The position numbers were made by a program, and so were the translations under genes. Shown piece after piece: positions 35,787 to 41,526 of a stretch of 41,526 bases of DNA (positions within the stretch are counted from its first letter, which is position 1; each line of letters opens with the position of its first letter). Source of the stretch: an uncultured Alphaproteobacteria bacterium (GTDB lineage Bacteria > Pseudomonadota > Alphaproteobacteria > MPNO01 > UBA830); contig CAJQLI010000022.1 in the NCBI GenBank assembly GCA_905479125.1, positions 1 to 41,526 on the forward strand, in the 5' to 3' direction. The notes below the pieces were generated by a model that ran no database searches, was not told the DNA's origin, and saw only the letters and a list, made by a program, of their open reading frames with translations.

Positions 35787-35820
35787 AAAACGGCGGTCCT
35801 GCGCGGGGCCGCCGTTTTTT
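35787..35820. terminator. Bidirectional Rho-independent terminator between convergent genes
   Basis: AAAACGGCGG-TCCTGCGCGGGG-CCGCCGTTTTTT. Confidence 0.88.
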
Positions 35821-36754
35821 ATGGGGCGTTCACGATCCGGCGGTAAATCGGCACGGCGACCAGCGGCAGGATATAAATCGGGAACTGGCCGACGACGAAA
35901 TAGACCAGCAGGTCATAGGGGGCGTTCTCGCCCAGTGCTGCCAGCACCAGTGCCGTGTTGGTGTTCCCTGTAATCAGACCTACCGTCAGTGCAGCGCGGC
36001 GGCCGATCCGCCAGAACAGAAGCGTGGCGGCGATTTGCAGGCCGATATTTATTGCGAATGTCGTTGCCGTCACGATCGCCGTATAGGCGGGTTTTGCTGC
36101 GGTGAATTCCGGCAGGCCGGACATCAGCGATACCGCGACCCCGACCATCCCGAATACCATGATCCCGTCCATGCGCGATGCCTGGGCTTTCAGGAAGTCA
36201 GGCCCCAGCAGCTTGCGTGCGACAAATGCGATCAGAAAACTTGCGCCGACAATCCGGCCGAGCCGCCACATAAGTTCGAGCACCGTAACGTCCAGCTCTA
36301 TCCCCAGGAGCCACAGCGCCAGAGGGGGCAGCGTAAATGGCACCAGAGCATAGGATGCGACGGTCACAATCAGGGCGAGGGCCGCGTCGAGCCCGAAAAG
36401 GATACACAGCGCAGAGCCCGACATAATCGGCGTCGCGAGCGCATGGAATACCATTCCTGCGCCGACCGGCCCGTCTATCCCGGCGGCGATGGTAAAGCCC
36501 CACAGGATCAGCGGCGCTATCCCCATTGAAAACACAAAGATGGCGGCAATCAGAACCGGGCGACGGAGATAGCTCTTTAAGGCGGCCGGTTCGATACGCA
36601 TCATCGACAGCGACAGGTTCATGACAATGAAAATTTCCAGCCAGGGCGCGAAAAAATTGGCGAGCGGCTGCCAGGCGATCCCCAGAAAGACGCCGGCGGC
36701 CAGCACCCATGTCGTGCGTCGGGCGACCATTTCGAGTGCGTTCAACAGGATCAT
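35819..36754 (-). CDS. Bile acid:Na+ symporter (BASS)-like membrane transporter
   Basis: ORF 35819..36832, preferred ATG 36754. Polytopic; FIVMNLSLSMMRIEPAALKSYLRRPVLIAA, ATPIMSGSALCILFGLDAALALIVTVASYALVPFTLPPLALWLLG. Confidence 0.65.
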   Translation of the reverse strand: MILLNALEMVARRTTWVLAAGVFLGIAWQPLANFFAPWLEIFIVMNLSLSMMRIEPAALKSYLRRPVLIAAIFVFSMGIAPLILWGFTIAAGIDGPVGAGMVFHALATPIMSGSALCILFGLDAALALIVTVASYALVPFTLPPLALWLLGIELDVTVLELMWRLGRIVGASFLIAFVARKLLGPDFLKAQASRMDGIMVFGMVGVAVSLMSGLPEFTAAKPAYTAIVTATTFAINIGLQIAATLLFWRIGRRAALTVGLITGNTNTALVLAALGENAPYDLLVYFVVGQFPIYILPLVAVPIYRRIVNAP

Positions 36755-37683
36755 GCGCGCATCAATCGGCGGTATACCGGCAGGGCGACCACGGGCAGAA
36801 AATACATCGGAATCTGTCCCAGAACGAAGCACACCAGAAGTTCCGGCGGCGCGCGGTCAGCCAGGGTCACCATCAAAAGTCCCAAGTTTGTGTTGCCGGT
36901 AACCAGACCGACGGTAAGTGCTTCGCGACGGCCCATCCAGAGAAAAAGCGCTGCCCCCACAATCTGCAGCCCTATATTCGCCGCGAAAGAGGCGGCGAGG
37001 ACCAGCACGACATAGTCCGGTCGGGCGGCGACAAACGCGGGCAGGCCGTGGATAATCCCGAAGCCGAAAACCATGACGAAGAGAACGCTGATTCCATCGA
37101 GCGCCCTCGCGTTCTTTAACATAATTTCCGGCTTGATAACCCAACGTCGGATTGCAAACGCGATGCCGGCAGGGATAGCAATCGTCGCAAACAGACGGCT
37201 GAAAAGATCGAAAAACCCGACGCCAAGATCGAGGCCCAGCAACCAGAGCGACAAGGCGGGCAGGGTAATAGGTACGATAGCGTAGGTCGTGACCATCACG
37301 GCCACTGCCAGTGCGGAATCGAGTTCAAGTATCGTTGCGAAGGCGATTGCCGAACTGACCATCGGGGCGGCGGCGAGCAGCACCATCCCCTGGCGAAGTT
37401 CGTCGGGAATATCGATCGGCGTCAGCAACACCCACATCAGGACCGGGGCGGCGATCAGGTTGACCAGTACGATCAGCGCCATCGCTCCAGGGCGGCGGAT
37501 GTAGCCGCGCAGCCGTGCCACATCCAGCCGGAGCATGGCCACCGTCAGGATGACAATGATGGCGGGCAGGATAAATTCCCTGCAGGCAGCAGCCAGTGGC
37601 GGCAGCAGATAGCCGATGACGAAGGCGCTTGCCATCAGCCAGGTGCCCATGGCGGCGACCCGTTCCAGTGCGCTGGGGATCAT
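36751..37683 (-). CDS. Bile acid:Na+ symporter (BASS)-like membrane transporter, tandem paralogue
   Basis: ATGA-type overlap with downstream paralogue; FILPAIIVILTVAMLRLDVARLRGYIRRPGAMALI, AAPMVSSAIAFATILELDSALAVAVMVTTYAIVPITLPALSLWLLG. Confidence 0.65.
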   Translation of the reverse strand: MIPSALERVAAMGTWLMASAFVIGYLLPPLAAACREFILPAIIVILTVAMLRLDVARLRGYIRRPGAMALIVLVNLIAAPVLMWVLLTPIDIPDELRQGMVLLAAAPMVSSAIAFATILELDSALAVAVMVTTYAIVPITLPALSLWLLGLDLGVGFFDLFSRLFATIAIPAGIAFAIRRWVIKPEIMLKNARALDGISVLFVMVFGFGIIHGLPAFVAARPDYVVLVLAASFAANIGLQIVGAALFLWMGRREALTVGLVTGNTNLGLLMVTLADRAPPELLVCFVLGQIPMYFLPVVALPVYRRLMRA

Positions 37684-37705
37684 GGCGCTCCCGTTTCAGG
37701 GTCGA

Positions 37706-38182
37706 TCAATATGAGGTGCCGTCGAAATGGCGGAACGATCGTGTGCCGTCAGCGGGTTTTTCCATGATCATATCGTCATCGGGATAGTGAACTTTTTCGC
37801 TTTCCGACCGGTTCCCGACCTCTAGAAACCGGACGATTGCATCCGATTTGTTTTCCAGCCGGTGCGCATCGCCGGAATTCGCCGGGAAGCATGCGCACAT
37901 GCCCGGCTGCAATACTTCCTCTCCACTATCGGTCACCAGCGTCGGCGTACCGTCGATGATATAGATGAATTCGTCTTCTGCGGAATGCCAGTGCCGTAAT
38001 GCCGATACGGCTCCCGGTTCCATTTCGGTGAGATTTACACCGAACTTGGTCAGACCGTGCGGGTCGCCCAGGGCGCGCCGGGATTTTCCATTCAACGCTG
38101 TATCGTTCGGGGGCGGATACGGGTTGCGCACTTCTGCTTCAATCGTAAGCGGATCGAACGCGGGGGATGGTTTGTCAGACAT
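37706..38182 (-). CDS. Cupin domain-containing protein
   Basis: GAVSALRHWHSAEDEFIYIIDGTPTLVTDSGEEVLQPGMCACFPANSGDAHRLENKSD shows both cupin motifs. Confidence 0.92.
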   Translation of the reverse strand: MSDKPSPAFDPLTIEAEVRNPYPPPNDTALNGKSRRALGDPHGLTKFGVNLTEMEPGAVSALRHWHSAEDEFIYIIDGTPTLVTDSGEEVLQPGMCACFPANSGDAHRLENKSDAIVRFLEVGNRSESEKVHYPDDDMIMEKPADGTRSFRHFDGTSY

Positions 38183-38192
38183 TGGCAGTTCC

Positions 38193-39596
38193 TCAGTTTG
38201 GCAGGAAGTCGTTCAGGTCAACGGTATCGTAGTTGCGCGGCATGGCTTTGGTGAACCTGGCGCGTGCAACGGGGTCGGTAACGGCGGGCTTGGTCGCATC
38301 TATAAGGGTCTTTGTGCCGATGCGGTGCATCGGGCTCTGACCCGGCACGATGTTGGAAACGTTGTCGAGCGACCAGGTGCGCGCGCCGGGGATTTTGATG
38401 ACGTCGCGCTGGGCATCGACCCGTGTGGTCAATGACCAGAAAACCTGGCGCATGTCCGATGCATCGATGTCGTCATCGACGGCGATCGCCAGCTTGGGGT
38501 GCATTTGCGGTCCGGACAGGGCGGCCATCAGGGCGGTCTTCGCCTGCCCTTCGACCCGGGGGCGCAGCTTGATGACCACGGCCATCAGACCGGCAATCCC
38601 GAGACAGCGGAGATCCAGGAGATCGAGCCCGCCTTCGACATTTTTGAGGTGATCCCATAACAGCATATCAATCGCCGTTGCCACCAGCGCCTGTGTATCG
38701 GTCATCGGTGCACCGCATTGCATCGCGTAGAAGATGGGGTCCTTGCGTCGGGTGATCGCCTTTACGTCGAGATATTGCGTGAACCCTTCCATGGCGTAAC
38801 CGCCGGACCCTTCGCCGAACGGGCCTTCAGGTGTCAGGGCATCGGGCGGGATTTCGCCTTCGATGATCATCTCGGCCTCTGCCGGCACCTCAATGTCGAT
38901 TGTCTCGCACTTCACCAGCCGGACGGGTTCGCCCATCAGGGCCCCTGCAATCGTCAACTCGTCGGTACCGTAGGGTGCTGTATAGGAGGAAGAGAAATAG
39001 AGAGCCGGATGGGCGCCAACGACCATCGCGACGGGCATGGCTTCACCCCGTTGCTGATATTTTTCGTATATGCGGAGGGCTTGCCGGGGGCAGATCAAAT
39101 AGCCGGTTCGATTTTTGCCCATAACCTGCTGGCGATGGATCGACATGTTCCGGATGCCGGTATCGGGATCCTTGATGATCGCCATCCCCGACGCGATGAA
39201 CGGGCCGGGGTCCATTTCGGATGTCCACGCTGCGGGGACCTTCGTCAGGTCCACGTCGTCCCCGGTTTCGATTATCTGTTTCACCGGCGCGCCGTCACGC
39301 TCAACCATCACCGGTTCGACCGGATTGCGGACGCGGTTATTGAACGCGTTTATGACGTCGTCCTCGTCGACGCCGAGCCCGATCGCCCATTTTTTTCTGT
39401 CGGTGATGATCTGGTTGCAGGCCCGCCAGCCGGGGAAGCCTGCCAGATTATCGAATAAAGACGCTTTGCCCAGCTGGTCATATGCTTTCCAGCCGATGGC
39501 GGTCAGGTTCTGTAACGGATCGACTTCTTTGGCGAAACGGACGAGTTCGCCCTGTTGTTCAAGGTTTCCAAGATATCCGCGGATGGATTGATCCAT
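38193..39596 (-). CDS. UbiD family decarboxylase
   Basis: GMAIIKDPDTGIRNMSIHRQQVMGKNRTG; MVVGAHPALYFSSSYTAPYGTDELTIAGALMGEPVRLVKCETIDIEVPAEAEMIIEGEI; PEGPFGEGSGGY. Confidence 0.96.
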   Translation of the reverse strand: MDQSIRGYLGNLEQQGELVRFAKEVDPLQNLTAIGWKAYDQLGKASLFDNLAGFPGWRACNQIITDRKKWAIGLGVDEDDVINAFNNRVRNPVEPVMVERDGAPVKQIIETGDDVDLTKVPAAWTSEMDPGPFIASGMAIIKDPDTGIRNMSIHRQQVMGKNRTGYLICPRQALRIYEKYQQRGEAMPVAMVVGAHPALYFSSSYTAPYGTDELTIAGALMGEPVRLVKCETIDIEVPAEAEMIIEGEIPPDALTPEGPFGEGSGGYAMEGFTQYLDVKAITRRKDPIFYAMQCGAPMTDTQALVATAIDMLLWDHLKNVEGGLDLLDLRCLGIAGLMAVVIKLRPRVEGQAKTALMAALSGPQMHPKLAIAVDDDIDASDMRQVFWSLTTRVDAQRDVIKIPGARTWSLDNVSNIVPGQSPMHRIGTKTLIDATKPAVTDPVARARFTKAMPRNYDTVDLNDFLPN

Positions 39597-39707
39597 TCTT
39601 TGTTTTCTTTCGGCTGCGATTGCGTCTGCGGATTATCATCCGGGGGCGGTGAGTTTCTGCCAAATCATGTCATAATCGTCTCCGGCACGCCAACGCAGGG
39701 GAAAATT

Positions 39708-40286
39708 ATGACAGGCACTTCCATCCGGAAAATTGTCACCATCGTTCAGGAAACACGGACCGAAATCGGCCAGAAGATTGATCCGCCGTCACGGCAATGC
39801 GCGGCGATTGCGGTGATCGCCAACCCGTATGCCGGGCGTTATTCGCAGGAACTGCCCGAACTGGAAGCCGCCGGCGCCGAGCTTGGCGATCTGCTTGGCC
39901 AGAAGGCGATGGCGGCGCTCGGTATCGGCGCGGACGAGGTGGAAAGTTTCGGCAAGGCGGCCATCGTCGGTGAAAACGGCGAAAAGGAACACGCTGCCGC
40001 CTGTATGCACCCGACCATGGGGAAACCGCTTCGCGCCGCGGTGGGCCCGGCACCGTCCATTATCCCGTCGGCGAAGAAAATCGGCGGGCCGGGCACGACG
40101 ATCGATTGCCCGCTGCATCACAAGGAAGACGTCTGGACGTTTTCGCATTTCGACGCGATGGAAGTATCCCTGTCGGACGCACCTCGTGCGGACGAAATCA
40201 TGGTGATTATCGCGATTACGGATTCAGGGCGTCCGCTGCACCGGGTCGGCGAGGGTAAGACCTCTGCCGATGTCGGGGGGGACTGA
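39708..40286 (+). CDS. Amino acid synthesis (AA_synth / DUF1185) family protein
   Basis: Preferred ATG 39708 (MTGTSIRKIVTIVQETRTEIGQKIDPPSRQCAAIAVIANPYAGRYSQELPELEAAGAELGDLL); PTMGKPLRAAVGPAPSIIPSAKKIGGPGTTIDCPLHHK. Confidence 0.85.
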   Translation: MTGTSIRKIVTIVQETRTEIGQKIDPPSRQCAAIAVIANPYAGRYSQELPELEAAGAELGDLLGQKAMAALGIGADEVESFGKAAIVGENGEKEHAAACMHPTMGKPLRAAVGPAPSIIPSAKKIGGPGTTIDCPLHHKEDVWTFSHFDAMEVSLSDAPRADEIMVIIAITDSGRPLHRVGEGKTSADVGGD

Positions 40287-40293
40287 ACCTGTT

Positions 40294-40332
40294 TCCGGGC
40301 TTGAATACCGGTGCGCGAAATTCAAGCCCGGA
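40294..40332. other. Intergenic hairpin with 13-bp perfect stem between convergent genes
   Basis: TCCGGGCTTGAAT (40294-40306) / ATTCAAGCCCGGA (40320-40332), 13-nt loop; no flanking T-tract on either strand. Confidence 0.75.
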
Positions 40333-40348
40333 CGTTCGCGAAGACCCG

Positions 40349-41526
40349 TTAGCCTACCGCCCTGCCTGATGTCGGTAGGTCTATGCGGCCGGTTTTGTCA
40401 TAACCGGCGAGCGCAGTTTCAACGAGGGCCTGTGACTTTGCGAAATCATATTCGCGATACAGGTGGGATTTAACGATAAACGGTGCGCCTGCGTAGAACT
40501 TTTCATAGCTGGTGTGGCGCGATGCAAATTCCGAACCGACACAATCCCACGCCAGTTTCATGAACTTGACGCGGTCATCCGCGGGCATGTCAGGTGATTG
40601 TATGTATTTCTGGATAACCGCGTTCATTGTGGGGTTTTCGAAATCGCGAACGCTCGACGGCAACTGGATGAATCCACCGCCGGCCAGTTCCCGAATGATG
40701 TCCAGGAATTCCGGGTACATGCGCGACTGCTGGGCCATGGCTGCATAGGTGATCTGCTTGTTCGGCACGTAAACGCCGTTCTGGTTCGGCTCGGCTTTCG
40801 AGATTTGGGCATCCAGCAACCCTTCATATGTGGCCGCGTGAAGTGCCAGATCGCCAATCAGGCTTTGCACGGGCGGTAGATTTGCAACCCCGTTCATCTC
40901 GGCGATTTTCTGTGCGAGACCAACCATAAACCGGAGTTTCGTGACGAACCGCGTTTGGGCCTGATTGTTCCCGAGCACGTGCGCCGGACCCTCAAACCAC
41001 TGCGCCCGCGCAACATCGATGTCTTTGTAGACGAAGATGTTTTCCCAGGGAACGAAGACATCTTCGTATACGAGCAGGCTGTCTGTTTCATCGAAACGAC
41101 TGGCCATCGGATAATCGAACATTGAATTCGCACCGTCCGCGTAGGAGCGTCGCGAGTATATCTGAACGCCTTCCGCCCAGACCGGGATGGCTACCGAAAT
41201 CGCGTAGGCCTCGTCGCCGGGGCGCATCGGGGTGATGGTCGATAGCTGAACGAAGTCGGAATAGACTGTGCCGGTGCCCAGCATCTGTGCGCCGCGAATG
41301 ACGATGCCGTCTTCGCGTTCTTCGACCACCCCTGCATAGCTGTCCGGAGGATTCTGCTGATGTGCGGGTTTTGACCGGTCAATCTGTGGCGGGACGATGG
41401 TGTAGGTAATATAGGCGTCGTTATCCCGCAGAAATTCATAGAAATTCATGGCGTTGTCGGCGAGATCCTGCCGGCCGTTTTTGGCGAGTACCTGCGGTTC
41501 TGCGGCGAATCCGACGAAGAAAGTCG
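40349..41526 (-). CDS. 4-hydroxyphenylacetate 3-hydroxylase (HpaB) family protein, 5' end truncated by window end
   Basis: Frame stays open past M41449 to window end (...FVGFAAEPQVLAKNGRQDLADNAMNFYEFLRDNDAYITYTIVPPQIDRSKPAHQQ); GIVIRGAQMLGTGTVYSDFVQLSTI; ENIFVYKDIDVARAQW. Confidence 0.88.
   Translation of the reverse strand, partial: TFFVGFAAEPQVLAKNGRQDLADNAMNFYEFLRDNDAYITYTIVPPQIDRSKPAHQQNPPDSYAGVVEEREDGIVIRGAQMLGTGTVYSDFVQLSTITPMRPGDEAYAISVAIPVWAEGVQIYSRRSYADGANSMFDYPMASRFDETDSLLVYEDVFVPWENIFVYKDIDVARAQWFEGPAHVLGNNQAQTRFVTKLRFMVGLAQKIAEMNGVANLPPVQSLIGDLALHAATYEGLLDAQISKAEPNQNGVYVPNKQITYAAMAQQSRMYPEFLDIIRELAGGGFIQLPSSVRDFENPTMNAVIQKYIQSPDMPADDRVKFMKLAWDCVGSEFASRHTSYEKFYAGAPFIVKSHLYREYDFAKSQALVETALAGYDKTGRIDLPTSGRAVG

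Noticed and set aside
34860-39458. ORFs 34860..35615 (minus) and 38718..39458 (plus)
   Set aside because: Antisense to the Rieske oxygenase and UbiD genes; shadow ORFs.
1-41526. CRISPR arrays, tRNA/rRNA genes, IS elements, prophage or toxin-antitoxin modules
   Set aside because: No repeat-spacer array, tRNA cloverleaf, transposase, integrase or phage-structural motif was recognised by reading. A tRNAscan or ISfinder run would be needed for certainty.

Overview
The window is a gene-dense, high-GC stretch with alphaproteobacteria-like gene content (inferred, not computed). I found no tRNA, rRNA, CRISPR array or transposase. From left to right it contains: the 3' end of a CopA-type copper ATPase; a minus-strand trio (methyltransferase, cNMP-binding protein, and an ABC exporter-like protein with a degenerate, interrupted NBD); a tightly packed plus-strand glycan cluster (two MurG/GT28-like proteins, a GT4, a histidine phosphatase, a polysaccharide deacetylase) that runs without a gap into a Dpp/Opp-type ABC importer; assorted metabolic genes (GNAT, ornithine cyclodeaminase-like, MaoC-like, Sel1, PduO-type ATR, clan AA protease, MarR, LLM oxidoreductase, two tandem AEC carriers, rhomboid); a minus-strand gene joining a heme-oxygenase-like/TenA-like domain to a GNAT-like acyltransferase domain; a minus-strand Liv-type ABC operon plus SDR preceded by a recognisable TPP riboswitch; and a catabolic neighbourhood (GMC oxidoreductase, RidA, Rieske oxygenase, UbiD, cupin, two tandem BASS-like carriers, AA_synth family protein, partial HpaB-type hydroxylase). 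The leads I rate highest are the TPP riboswitch in front of a branched-chain-amino-acid-type ABC transporter, the HDO-like/GNAT fusion, and the pseudo-ATPase ABC protein with internally repeated motifs. No database searches were run. Family calls come from motif and sequence recognition only.
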